Positions 54,836-64,000 of a DNA stretch of 64,000 nucleotides are shown one piece after another. The first letter of the stretch is position 1, and each line of letters begins with the position of its first letter. This stretch comes from Odontocerum albicorne (Eukaryota; Arthropoda; Insecta; Trichoptera; Odontoceridae): NCBI GenBank assembly GCA_949825065.1, contig OX463846.1, forward strand, positions 5,909,366-5,973,365, written 5' to 3'. The position numbers and the translations under genes were made by a program. A model generated the notes under the pieces. That model was given only the letters and a program-made list of their open reading frames with translations. It made no database searches and was not told where the DNA came from.

Positions 54836-55487
54836 TTAGTAGCTATTTCTAAATATTGTTGTGATATTCTGGCGAATACTATATATACTTATATTAAAAA
54901 TATCTAAATTGTTGCAAAACTCATTTTCAAGTATTTGCATACGAATTATAGAGGAGTTTATTTTATAATTAGTATAGCAATATTCGGTATAAAAGGGATT
55001 GAGCTGTCTTGTGGATCTAGTGAGAATACGAAATGAAATGCTTGTGACTAAGTGAGGTGCATCAATCCATGAGTGAATGATTTTGTATAGCAGTACTATA
55101 TCGGCTGTTTTTCTTCTGTCACACAGCTTCGAGAGTTTCATTGTATTTAATAAGTTGGGATAATTTCTTTGTTCATGGGGCATTCTAAGTTTAAAATTTA
55201 TGAATCTTAGAAATATATTCATAGTGTTACTCTGCTGGTTTAATAATATTCTTAGACCACTCGTGATTAAGTATTTATTCATGATATTCATTCTGTAAGT
55301 TGGTATGTTTTGTAGAACCGAGGGTGATTCTTTATACGATTATATTTTTCGGGGACATATAAACTTAGTACTTCTAGTATCGCGGGACAATTGAAACTTA
55401 TTGCCTTCTTATTCCGGGAGTTCTTTAGTTGCACACCGTAAGAATATCGAAATTGTACGCACATTTTAGGCAATTACCCTTTGTTCT
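54836..55487 (-). pseudogene. LINE-J RT C-terminus, copy 3 (3' part)
   Basis: The minus strand has 'ISFNCPAILEVLSLYVPEKY' and, in the next frame, 'DRRKTADIVLLYKIIHSWID' and 'SFRILTRSTRQLNPFYTEYC'. It seems to combine a LINE-J tail with a related second CR1-like tail. Interrupted at 55487 by RTE-3; its upstream part resumes at 56101. Confidence 0.72.
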
Positions 55488-56100
55488 TCTCTCTGGCTCC
55501 ATTCCAATTCATTGTCTGCGAAGACTGATGGGGTCAGTTCTCCTCGTCTTCAGGTTGTATGCTCTTTTATCCCGGACTACGTCCCCCAGGCCGTGCCTCT
55601 GCATCAGGTTATCCTTTTGCATCACCCATGAATTCTTTGGTCTTCCTCTGGTTGCTATTCGAGGAAGATCCATGGAGATTGCCTGGTTCACAATATGATC
55701 GGGTGCTCTGCGTCCAACGTGTCCATACCATCTCAATCGCCTCTCCTCCATCTTGCTGTTGATGTCTGTAACACCTAGGCTTCCACGAATGCGTGAGCTT
55801 TTTATTTTGTCTCTTAGGGACACACCAGCTGACCATCTTAGCATGCACATTTCAGCAGTTTCCAGTTGCCTAGAGTAAGAGTTATACATCGTCCAGCATT
55901 CGGAGCCATAGAGGAGTGCAGGTCTGACAATCGTTTGGTATACTTTTCCTTTTAACTTTACTGGCATTTTCGGATCACATAGAACTCCCGTCATTGATCT
56001 AAACTTCATCCATCCCACACTAATTCTATGTGTTACATCTGCTGCACATCCTCCATAGCGATGGAGGATGTGCAGCAGATGTGCAGACACATAAAATTAA
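55488..56100 (-). mobile_element. RTE-3 insertion with 18-bp target duplication
   Basis: Flanked by GCAATTACCCTTTGTTCT at 55470-55487 and 56101-56118. The minus strand is open from 56090 to 55509: 'ADVTHRISVGWMKFRSMTGV', 'VYQTIVRPALLYGSECWTMY', 'ERRLRWYGHVGRRAPDHIV', ending 'TDPISLRRQ'. This is the C-terminal third of an RTE-type protein, uninterrupted, so it is the youngest RTE-3 copy here. The 5' junction carries a perfect hairpin (56035-56082). Confidence 0.9.
56035..56082. repeat. 22-bp perfect inverted repeat at the RTE-3 5' junction
   Basis: Arms 56035-56056 and 56061-56082 with loop AGCG. The left arm is element sequence ('atctgctgcacatcctccat'), the right arm its exact reverse complement. 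Best explained by the nascent cDNA folding back and priming on itself. Confidence 0.93.
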
Positions 56101-56375
56101 GCAATTACCCTTTGTTCTACACCTTAAATATCACTAGATTTTTTTTTGTATTTGTTCTATACTATTCTGGTATTAAAGCTGATGAGGTGCTCTGACTGCA
56201 GATACACATTCTAATTTGGTTCTTATTAGATAGTTGTACAAGTTTCGCTGGATATTGTAACTGTCAAATTCTCTTGATATTCTCATTGCAAAACCGAGTA
56301 GTTTGTAATAGTCCGATATCAAACGAGTTGTGGTTGAAGAATGTGAGTTCGACATCAAAGGTTTCCCTCAAATAT
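56101..56375 (-). pseudogene. LINE-J RT thumb region, copy 3 (5' part)
   Basis: The minus strand reads 'LISDYYKLLGFAMRISREFD', 'YNYLIRTKLECVSAVRAPHQ' and then 'EQIQKK', the 'LGF..R....F.....L..LY..LVRS.LEY.S.VW.P' block of CR1/jockey RTs. It continues the element broken by RTE-3. Confidence 0.72.
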
Positions 56376-57072
56376 TTGAATTCTTGATCTTAGTTTAATG
56401 CTACTTCCTGTATTATAAACTGCTGGTGGGTTGTTCAATATGATCGACTGTAGTACACACATACACAGACACATTAAGTTATATTTAACAGGAGATGATA
56501 CTATTTGTATTTGGGTAGACATTAAGATGAAATCAACAGAATAGTGATGTACCATAAGTGAATAAATACATTTTAAAAGTCGAGTCGGTAGAACGGATGT
56601 AAAAAGTTTAACATTCGCTCAACAACCAGACATTCTTTTTTTGTTTATGCTGAATTTTCGTTGTGAATTTATTGCCCGGGTGGAAACGGGAGGCCCGATA
56701 TTTCAGCGGTAGTTCGATATATTTGTTCGCATTTTGTATGAATCTTGAATTAAACTTATTGGGCATAAATCGACCAGGAGATATATTTTGTACTATTCTA
56801 AGTAACGAACGCACAGTGGTTCAGCATGTTCAATCACGAAATTAATTAAATCATTGTACATTTTGCATTGGTTATAAATACATATTTTTTAAATTATTTT
56901 TGAGTGTTTATTTTTCGTTGTATTCGGTAATACTCGTTTATTACAACGTATTTATTATTTTAAATGAACGCTCTAAAAAAGTATATTAAAAAGAACAAAA
57001 GGATTTGGTGTACATTACGAGTATAACACTTTTGTTGTATCTAGTAAAACATTGTGTTTATTTTTCACTTGC
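56376..57072. other. unassigned sequence
   Basis: 56608-56845 is open on both strands with 'GRFMPNKFNSRFIQNANKYI' on minus. Not recognised. Confidence 0.3.
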
Positions 57073-57392
57073 CGAACCTTCAGGTTTTAAAACCACTAGG
57101 GTAGTTTCTTAAGGCGATAAGGGTAAGATCCTTTTTATTTCGAATGGAACTCTTAGAAATATCTATATTGGTAATTTGAACATATCATAGAGGACTTGAC
57201 CAACAGAGAATATTGTCTTTGATCTCTTTAATTGAGCTATTGGGCTCAGAACCACTAGATTAGGCACGGAACTCGCGGTTTGTCATTGCATATGTTGGCA
57301 ACAACCACTGCACACATACTTAAGTGGATGTGTACGATTGTAAATAGAACATATTGTCTACGATTGTAAATAGAACGATTAGAAGATTCTGT
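57073..57392. repeat. inverted-repeat arm, partner 63027-63375
   Basis: 'gaaccttcaggttttaaaac', 'taaggcgataagggtaagat', 'tttgtcattgcatatgttgg' all recur in reverse complement at 63027-63375. A 27-bp internal duplication ('acgattgtaaatagaac') lies at 57327-57380. Unclassified interspersed repeat. Confidence 0.8.
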
Positions 57393-57479
57393 GAACTTAA
57401 GCCCATTTTAGTTCCATTGGAACCACCAGAATGGTGTTTAAGAAACTTAAAGAGAAAACCAAACTGAAACTTTTTTAAT

Positions 57480-57565
57480 AAAATTGAGTACCAAAGGGAA
57501 TTAAGCTCGCAACCCTGTTGTGAGACAGACGGATATCTTACAAACTAGACAATGGAGTTTGTCAA
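57480..57565 (-). mobile_element. tRNA-derived SINE, head only
   Basis: Minus strand: 'actccattgtctagtttgta' (A box) and 'gggttgcgagcttaattccc' (eroded B box). Confidence 0.55.
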
Positions 57566-57569
57566 ACAC

Positions 57570-58236
57570 CTGTCACTCATATTTGGCAAATTTATGTATT
57601 GAATAATCCAAAAATATTGGCCTGGTTGGCTTTCATCTCGAGCTGTTTGTTATTAAAATGTGATTTGTTGTAATGTTTTTAATGTTGAAATGTCTACCGT
57701 GACGCAATTAAGTATTATGCATGAAGTGCAGTGGTGCGGTTTGAGGTGGCAACTCCATGGTACATCTTTGCTTTCCAACTGAATTAACGTCCTCGGCTAC
57801 GAGGCCCAACAACAACGATCAAGTTTTATATTTTTCTTTTCTTAAATCGTTTTCTTTTTGATTTACTCCTCATACATTTAAAGCGCACTTGCGGTGACAT
57901 TAACCTCTACATATCACTTAAAATTCAAAGAGGTTGATGAATTTATGACGCGGTTAGAATTGTGCGGTTTGTGATAAAATTGTATTTGCAAGTCATTATA
58001 TAAGGGATGTAAATGCAAATACTGAATGTATCAATTGAGTGGTTAAGTATTTGAGAAAAGTAAATAAAAAAATAACATAAATTACTGACACCTCTTTATC
58101 AAGTGGTTTTAGTACCATATAACAAGTTCCTAAGGCATTTGGTGATGGTGTCGTTAAGATCTCGATATAATTGACTAGTTGGAGATTAGAATGCGGCTCA
58201 ATCATGTGTAACCCGAATGAAATCTCGATTTCCTTT
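57570..58236. other. unassigned sequence
   Basis: No feature recognised. Confidence 0.3.
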
Positions 58237-58351
58237 TTAGTATTCTTCCTAGTGTCATGTCAGGTCCCCCCAACGTTGACTATCATCTGAGAGTAGGCAT
58301 CTTTGTCCCCGGCAGCCCGAAAAAGATCTCCAACGTTCTTCATACCAGTCC
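58237..58351 (-). pseudogene. RTE-2 3' end, left of the RTE-1 insertion
   Basis: 'cttcctagtgtcatgtcagg' and 'tccccggcagcccgaaaaag' match 51500-51590. It continues at 60124 after the RTE-1 insertion. Confidence 0.78.
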
Positions 58352-60123
58352 TTCTCCTTATTTTAGGCCTGTTATGATCCTGCATCATTGTTTGCCTCTT
58401 GTGACGTCGACTGCCAGCTGTATTTCCGTCTTTTGGGAGGTCGCCCTGGAGGTCTGCTTGCTTGAGGGATACTGCCCCTGGCCATTCTTACGGCTCTTGG
58501 TTCCGCCATTCTGGATACATGTTTGTTCCAGAACCTTCTTCTCTGTCGTCCCCATCTGACAATATCTTCAACTTTGCACGTCCTTCGGATTTCTGTGTCA
58601 CGAAGGGTTTTGCCAGCGATACTCCTGAGTACCTTCATTTCGCTGGTTCGAAGGAGATTTTTGGTTCTGACAGTATTGGCTCTGGACTCTATGCTGTATG
58701 CCATTATGGGGCGGACACGGGTTTTGTATATCCTCACCTTGCTTTAGATGTTCATATGCTTGTTTTTCCAGATAGTGTTCTTTAAACATCCGGAAAAAAA
58801 CTGCGGCCTTTTGTGATTGTTCAAGCATTTCGACATTGAGTTCATTATTGCACATTATGCTAGTACCCAAGTATTTAAATTTTGTTACTTGTTCAATCGG
58901 TGTGTCGTCAATCACCACACTGCATCCAACTTGCTCTCTGGCTAAAGTCATGCATTTAGTCTTGCTGATGGAGATATATACACATTGTATTTTTTGGAAG
59001 CAGTGTGGAATCGATGTAGCATTTGTTGCAGGTCTTTCTCTGATTCGGCTATGATGGTGGCATCGTAAGCATAGCATATGATTTTTAGCATATTGTCGCC
59101 CATCTTGTATCCCAAGTTTAGGTCGGCAACTTCTTCTATAATTTTATCCATAACCAAGTTAAATAGAAATGGGCTTAAACTAGCTCCTTGTCTTACTCTG
59201 GTTGGTGTTGGAACGTCATTAGAGAGTTCTCCGTCTACGCGAATTCTTGTGGAGCTAATTAGGTTTATGTCTCTAATGGTTTTGGCGATTGAGGGTGACA
59301 CGTTCCTTTTGAGCAAAATGCTTATTATATCTTCTAGTTGGATTTTATCAAAGGCCTTGGTCAGATCGATAAAAGCAAGGTAAGCAGTCTTGTTGTATTC
59401 CAAAGACTTTTCTTTAATTTGCCGCAGTATCTGCATCGCACATCTGTTTCTTCGGAATCCTTGTTGTTCATCTCTGTTTTCAATGTGTTGTTCCAATTTT
59501 ACTCTTATGATGTTGGTGAAGAGCTTGAGAAAGGCGCTTAAAAGAGATATTCCTCTGTAGTTACCAGGATCAGAGTTTTGTCCTTTTTTGAAGATGGAAA
59601 TCGTTATACTGGCCCTCCATATTAATCTGGTATTGTTGTAGTTTCAAGGAGCAAGTTGTAAAGTTTATGGAGACTTTTCGCTAGTTCTTCGCCGACATAT
59701 TTTATGAGTTCGTTTGGTATATTATCACTTCCAGGAGCTTTTCTATTTTTGAGTCTTTTCATTCCTTGTTTAATTTCACTCTCCTCCAACGTCGTGAGTT
59801 CGTTAATTATTATATCTTGGGTTGCTGGTGGAGATGTGTTGATTGAGATTGATTGAGATGCTATAGAAATGTTGTTAGTTTGAGCGTATTCATTAATTGG
59901 TTTCTTTTTATCTCTTAGCATATTCCATACTTTTTATCTCTTAGCATATTTCATACTTTCTTTTGGGCGCCATAGAGATCACGCTCCATATCTTTGGTGA
60001 ACTTTCTCCAATATTCTTCTTTTATCTTTCAGATTTCGGAGTTTACCCTGTTTCGAACAGTTACATATTTGGCGTATTCTTCTTTAGGTGGGTTGCTTCT
60101 ATAAGTCAAGTAATTTTTCTTTT
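58352..60123 (-). pseudogene. RTE-1 retrotransposon, 5'-truncated, with reverse transcriptase
   Basis: Longest element here, read on minus. About 60100-59960 has the pre-RT region; 59921-59622 'RLKNRKAPGSDNIPNELIKY' (RT fingers). After a frameshift, 59496-58948 has motif A 'LAFIDLTKAFDKIQ', motif B 'RVRQGASLSPFLFN' (usual GVRQGDS altered) and motif C 'CYAYDATII', where YADD has become YAYD. More frameshifts precede 'DIVRWGRQRRRFWNKHVSRM' and 'ASRPPGRPPKRRKYS' (58737-58372). No endonuclease domain, so 5'-truncated. A 25-bp direct duplication ('tatctcttagcatatt') sits at about 59909-59955. Flanked by ATACCAGTCC on both sides. Confidence 0.93.
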
Positions 60124-60180
60124 TATACCAGTCCAATCACGTATATTGCGGATTCAGGAGATTTGCCTTTTTAGTCAAGT
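60124..60180 (-). pseudogene. RTE-2, right of the RTE-1 insertion
   Basis: 'ataccagtccaatcacgtat' and 'gattcaggagatttgcct' continue the RTE-2 sequence interrupted at 58351; compare 51605-51660. Confidence 0.75.
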
Positions 60181-60889
60181 GAGTCCAAAAGAGATTTCAG
60201 CGACATTTACATTGAAAAGAGTATGCATGCAGTAAACTACGCAATTGTTTGTACAGGTTATTATGTAAATTGCTTACAAGAAAAACAGTTAATTGCCTGT
60301 TGATTGATAAATTTTATTTTAATGTTCCAGACAATTATTGACGCCATCGTGAATTAAAATGGTTTTCTTTGCAATATTCACGAACAAAACAATGAAGAGT
60401 GTCATAACTCGCAAACTGAAGTGTTGAATGCATTTTATTATATCGATCTTTCATATCTCAGTGGATACATTGAACTATATAGGCATAATTGCCCCACTGT
60501 ATATAAAATCGGTGTATTGTTCGTGTTGTCATTATATTAAGACATTTATTAAAATATGTCATAAAAACAAAACGCTGAAGAAAGTCGTTGCTACAAAGGC
60601 TGCCTTTTAATACTGTGGATTCCAAATATTCAATCATCCACTATAAAATTCCTACTTGGCAGTGGCCCTTAATGAACCGAAATATGATTTGCGTAAAAAA
60701 AATTGATGAAGAGGTGACCCCTACAGTGTTACCCCATTTGGCAATAAAACTTATTAATAAAGGAAATACAGATTATTTTCCAGTTGCATTAAAAAAATAA
60801 TTCCTGGTTCTAAAGAATGTACTTGTAATTGACTGACTTTATATTTTTTTAATTAACAATGTATTACTTTGTTGTTTCACTAATTGTAT
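60181..60889. other. unassigned AT-rich sequence
   Basis: The 70-codon frame at 60588-60800 is open but unrecognised. Confidence 0.3.
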
Positions 60890-61095
60890 AAACCTTTGTA
60901 ATGCATTTTTATACCTCCTATTCCGAGGTTCTTTTCAGACTGAATCATTCTACCGGAAAGGAGCCTGGGGACGGAAAGTAGAAATCGTGTGTCAGAGATT
61001 GAGGATTAATGTTATTAGGGAAATAACAAACGAATTTATAGTTGAATATTCGATTATGGAGTTTCGCAACGTTAAAGCCAAAGCCTCTTATAAAT
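60890..61095 (-). pseudogene. coding remnant, partner of 29240-29600
   Basis: Minus strand 'RGFGFNVAKLHNRIFNYKF' and 'CYFPNNINPQS', parallel to the frame at 29595-29407. Ends in AATAAATAAA on the plus side at about 61094. Confidence 0.45.
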
Positions 61096-61560
61096 AAATA
61101 AAAAGTTTTATTATATTTCTCCTTTTTTATCATTTGGCCTGAAACTTTTGAACCTTACTATGTAAATGTTAGGAAAACAAATATTATATAAACTTCAATG
61201 GTATTGACTTTATTAATTGACGTATGATCTTTTATGGATATTTCAAAATTTGTTTTTAAAATAAAAATGAAATTTATTTTAGTACTTTTGATAAAATAAT
61301 GTGAAATTCATGTCATAGTGCTTTTTGACTGTCTGTTGCTGGAATGGTCTGGCCTTGTTTTACATACTCTGTATGTACATAGTTATAAATTGACTGGATG
61401 TGTATATTTCACAGATATTTTACAGGCTAAAGTGGTACAACGCCCTGTGAAATTTTCAGATAATAGCTTGTTTGATAAAATATATGAATTTAGATATAAA
61501 TCATATGAGAAATGAATTCACCAAAATTGTTTTATTATGGAAGTTTATTTACTCAATGGC
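61096..61560. other. unassigned AT-rich sequence
   Basis: The frame at 61318-61515 has no recognised domain. Confidence 0.3.
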
Positions 61561-61564
61561 GATT

Positions 61565-61660
61565 ACCTCCGTGGTCTAACTGTTAAAACACTTGTCATTC
61601 CCCTTAAGGTTTCTTGTTTTGATTCCTGATAGTAGAATACTAAAAAAAATAGAGTCCTGA
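61565..61660 (+). mobile_element. tRNA-derived SINE head
   Basis: 'tacctccgtggtctaactgt' (A box) and 'tcttgttttgattcctgata' (eroded B box). Confidence 0.6.
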
Positions 61661-61719
61661 ATTGGTTCAGTTCGTCGACAAGTGAATTTCTATCTGTCTG
61701 TGTGTAGTAATTTCTTCAA

Positions 61720-61800
61720 TGACGACCTTCGTGGCCTAGTTGGCTAGAGGTTTAAATTCCAGTCTGAGTTTTCCTGATTGTAGACAAAACAACCTTACGA
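61720..61800 (+). mobile_element. tRNA-derived SINE, internally deleted
   Basis: 'gacgaccttcgtggcctagt' is a clean SINE start (compare 8247), but the sequence jumps from the A box straight to the body 'aaattccagtctgagttttc', losing the B box. Confidence 0.62.
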
Positions 61801-61893
61801 CTTTTTTGCCCGTTTTGATTTTACTCCACTTTAATTTTTAAATAAAAAATCTTATTAATAAATCATAGATTTTTTTCATAATAAGAAAATACC

Positions 61894-62024
61894 ACTTTTA
61901 TGGAAATAACACTTGTATGGAAATAACACTTGTATGGAAATAACACTTGTATGAAACAAAACACTTGTATGGAAATAACACTTGTATGGAAAAAACACTT
62001 GCATGGAAATAACACTTGTATGGA
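61894..62024. repeat. 17-bp tandem repeat, about 8 copies
   Basis: Unit 'atggaaataacacttgt' with a few variants. Starts at 61901, 61918 and onwards. Confidence 0.93.
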
Positions 62025-62645
62025 GGTCTTCATTCAGTATAACTATGAATTAATATTTCTTTACGTTAACTACATTTTCTTAGACAAAAATATAGATTTG
62101 ATTTATAATCAAATTGTTATTGAAAACGTTAATGTAAAAAAGCTTTAAATTGATTTCTTACCAAAATATTAATTAGTATTATACCAAAATATTTAGTTTT
62201 GTGCCAAAATATTTATTTGTTTAGGAAAACATAAGCAATTTGTTCACTGTTTTTTAAAATAATGTAACTTTCACAGCAAACTTAAACGTATTGCAGTTGC
62301 TTAAACAGTTTCTTGATGAATTTGCCATAATTTAAGGAAAATAATAACAGTTCTCAAAACTAAACAATATAAATAATTTTGCTATTAAAACCAATTAGAA
62401 AATATTTTATGGAGAAAATACCCGTCACTATCCTTCAAGTTACAGCACAATACTGATCGTAAGACGGTGATGTGATGACGTAATAAAATTTTCGAGTGGG
62501 GGGAGAAATAAGGGAATATTAGTCATAAAAAAACATTTGATGAACATAAAAAAATGTAATGTTATATCTTGAATCTTAAAAAACGTTTGTTACACTTTAT
62601 GGTGGCCAGTTTTAATAAAATAAATATAATACTTATTTTTTCCTT
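62025..62645. other. unassigned AT-rich sequence
   Basis: A loose repeat of 'ccaaaatatttagttt'-like words at about 62161-62215. Otherwise nothing. Confidence 0.35.
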
Positions 62646-62650
62646 TGTAT

Positions 62651-62785
62651 ACACCACTGTTTTATTTTTGTGAGTTCACAACCGGTTTCAAAGACTTTCG
62701 TCTTCCTCGTCAGTTCTTCAGCTGAATAATAAAACGGAAGTCTTTGAAACCGGTTGTGTACTCACAAAAAATGAAACAGTGGCGT
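62651..62785. repeat. fold-back (long hairpin) element
   Basis: Arms 62651-62697 and 62738-62785 pair over about 47 bp with a few mismatches ('cacaaccggtttcaaagact'). The 40-nt loop contains 'gtcttcctcgtcagttcttc'. Similar in design, and in the 'accggtttcaa' word, to 37220-37396, but otherwise different in sequence. Confidence 0.85.
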
Positions 62786-63026
62786 GAAAAAAAGAAAAAG
62801 TAAGAGTTATATTGGTTCCGTTAAAAATTAAGATAATATTATATTAAAATATTTATTTTTATTTCATGAGACTACTTGAAAAAAAAAATGATATATAATT
62901 TGATATTAAAAATTTTTGAAGAAAAAAAATTCACGTGATTAAGTTTTTGCCTTCGTTTACAATTATATCACATTAAAGTCCACGAAGATCACAATTTTTT
63001 TCATAAGTGCGAGTAGATTAAAAGGC

Positions 63027-63375
63027 CAGAGCCTTCTAATCGTTCTATTTACGATCGTAGACAATTAAATAAAAATAGCAACCCAATATTGTAAAAAGGT
63101 TCATCTTGTAACTATACTGGTTCACTTTAGTATGTGTGCAATGGTTGTTGCCAACATATGCAATGACAAACCGTGAGTTCCGTGCCTACTCTAGTGGTTC
63201 TAAGCCCCATGGTTAGATTATGGAGATCAAAGACAATACTCTCTCATTTCCAAGCCCTTTATGATATGTTCAAATTATCAATATATATATTTCTAAGAGT
63301 TCCATACGAAATAAAAAGTATCTTACCCTTATCGCCTTAAGAAACCACCCCAGTGGTTTTAAAACCTGAAGGCTC
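63027..63375. repeat. inverted-repeat arm, partner 57073-57392
   Basis: Reverse complement of the 57-kb arm with scattered substitutions and one unmatched stretch (about 63066-63118). Confidence 0.8.
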
Positions 63376-63439
63376 GATTAATGGAGCCACAATAATTGGG
63401 TTTTATATACGACTTGGTGACATCCTTATATCATATTAC

Positions 63440-63530
63440 GTATTTTGTTGTCTTCTAGCTAATTTAAATAACCTTTAAGTGAAAACCAGACTGACACCCT
63501 ACCTTAAAATTTTAGGTTAGGACGGGACTC
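63440..63530 (-). mobile_element. tRNA-derived SINE fragment
   Basis: Body 'taagtgaaaaccagactgac' (plus strand) followed by 'ggacgggactcaaacta', the complement of an eroded B box. Confidence 0.5.
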
Positions 63531-63559
63531 AAACTAACATAATTTATTCGACTCTTAAC

Positions 63560-63730
63560 AGTGTATTATGTATAGTTAAGGCATTAACATTGTGGAGGTT
63601 TAAATACATTATAATTTGTTTTATCAAACACGGTTTATTCTACTTGTAAACCCTACCCGTTTCAAGGCTTTCACCTCATTATCAGAGGAGCACAAACTAG
63701 ACTAAATTATGTTCAAACTGGTATCGTGAT
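63560..63730. repeat. half copy of the 37-kb fold-back element
   Basis: 'gcattaacattgtggaggtt', 'aatttgttttatcaaacacg' and 'ggctttcacctcattatcag' match 37110-37310. The second arm is absent. Confidence 0.6.
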
Positions 63731-63799
63731 ACACGCTTCTAACGGTTAACATTTGGGTTGAGGACTGGGTTGAGGTCCGCCTTAGCAAATCCTCTAATT

Positions 63800-64000
63800 T
63801 ATTCTGAAATGGCTACTCATTGTCACCGTGAAAACCATACATTTTCTATCGATGATACCAAATTTTACATATCAGTAGTAACGGAAATAAATTGGACAGA
63901 TTAGAGACCCTAGAAATTTCTAAATCAGTGCATCTAGGTGAACATCTGGCAAATACACATATCTCAAGAATCTCTCCGCTGTTAGCCGATATTGTCTCAT
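63800..64000 (+). pseudogene. possible Penelope-like element C-terminal fragment
   Basis: Plus strand 'ENHTFSIDDTKFYISVVTE', then with one frame change 'NKLDRLETLEISKSVHLG' and 'NTHISRISPLLADIV', cut by the window edge. The order 'H.......IL......RL..LE..EI.K' then '..SPLL' resembles the end of Penelope-like elements after the GIY-YIG region. No catalytic motif seen. Confidence 0.38.

Noticed and set aside
58257..58785. plus-strand ORFs over RTE-1
   Set aside because: They are antisense to the RT pseudogene, which carries conserved motifs on the minus strand.

Overview
The window reads as AT-rich insect (at least arthropod) nuclear DNA made almost entirely of transposable-element remains and tandem repeats. 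I found no intact host gene, rRNA gene or true tRNA gene. The arthropod assignment rests on the mix of families: mariner and Tc1-like elements, RTE-type and jockey/CR1-type non-LTR retrotransposons, tRNA-derived SINEs, hAT-like and TTAA-flanked (piggyBac-like) MITEs, and short non-autonomous Helitrons. I cannot name the order or species. Family labels such as RTE-1, LINE-A, N and Q are mine, used only to link copies within this window.

Layout. 0-10 kb: an N-family 3' end, an RTE-5 remnant, a deleted mariner (1747-2568), a 38-bp minisatellite (3372-4288), a deleted Tc1-like element (5106-5653), several tRNA-SINEs, and a 44-bp minisatellite (7273-7899) that grew out of a SINE body. 10-22 kb: a mariner fossil, a second deleted Tc1-like copy, RTE-4 tails, a TTAA MITE, the LINE-A 3' end, a jockey-like pseudogene, a hAT MITE with its target duplication (19303-19756) and a third Tc1-like copy with a different deletion. 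22-34 kb: a hairpin-chain repeat in two inverted copies, RTE-3 insertions, a head-to-tail Helitron pair (23874-24492) with an inverted relative at 30758-31066, a 34-bp minisatellite with 68-bp dimer order, and a second deleted mariner (33214-34139). 34-50 kb: five TTAA-MITE copies in total across the window (four lie here), a fold-back element (37220-37396), a 57-bp array, N-family ends, LINE-A and LINE-J 3' ends, and one unidentified multi-membrane ORF pair (41608-42127). 50-64 kb: LINE-J copies, RTE-3 nested in LINE-J with an 18-bp target duplication and a terminal snap-back hairpin, RTE-1 nested in RTE-2 with a 10-bp target duplication, more SINEs and fold-backs, and a probable Penelope-like fragment at the right edge.

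How the parts relate. The SINEs carry a 3' tail shared with LINE-A, which suggests LINE-A-type machinery moved them. The two mariner copies share one internal deletion junction, and two of the three Tc1-like copies share another, so already-deleted elements were mobilised in trans. At least three tandem arrays begin inside interspersed repeats. Every recognisable transposase or reverse transcriptase here is broken. All family calls come from reading motifs by eye, and no database search was run.
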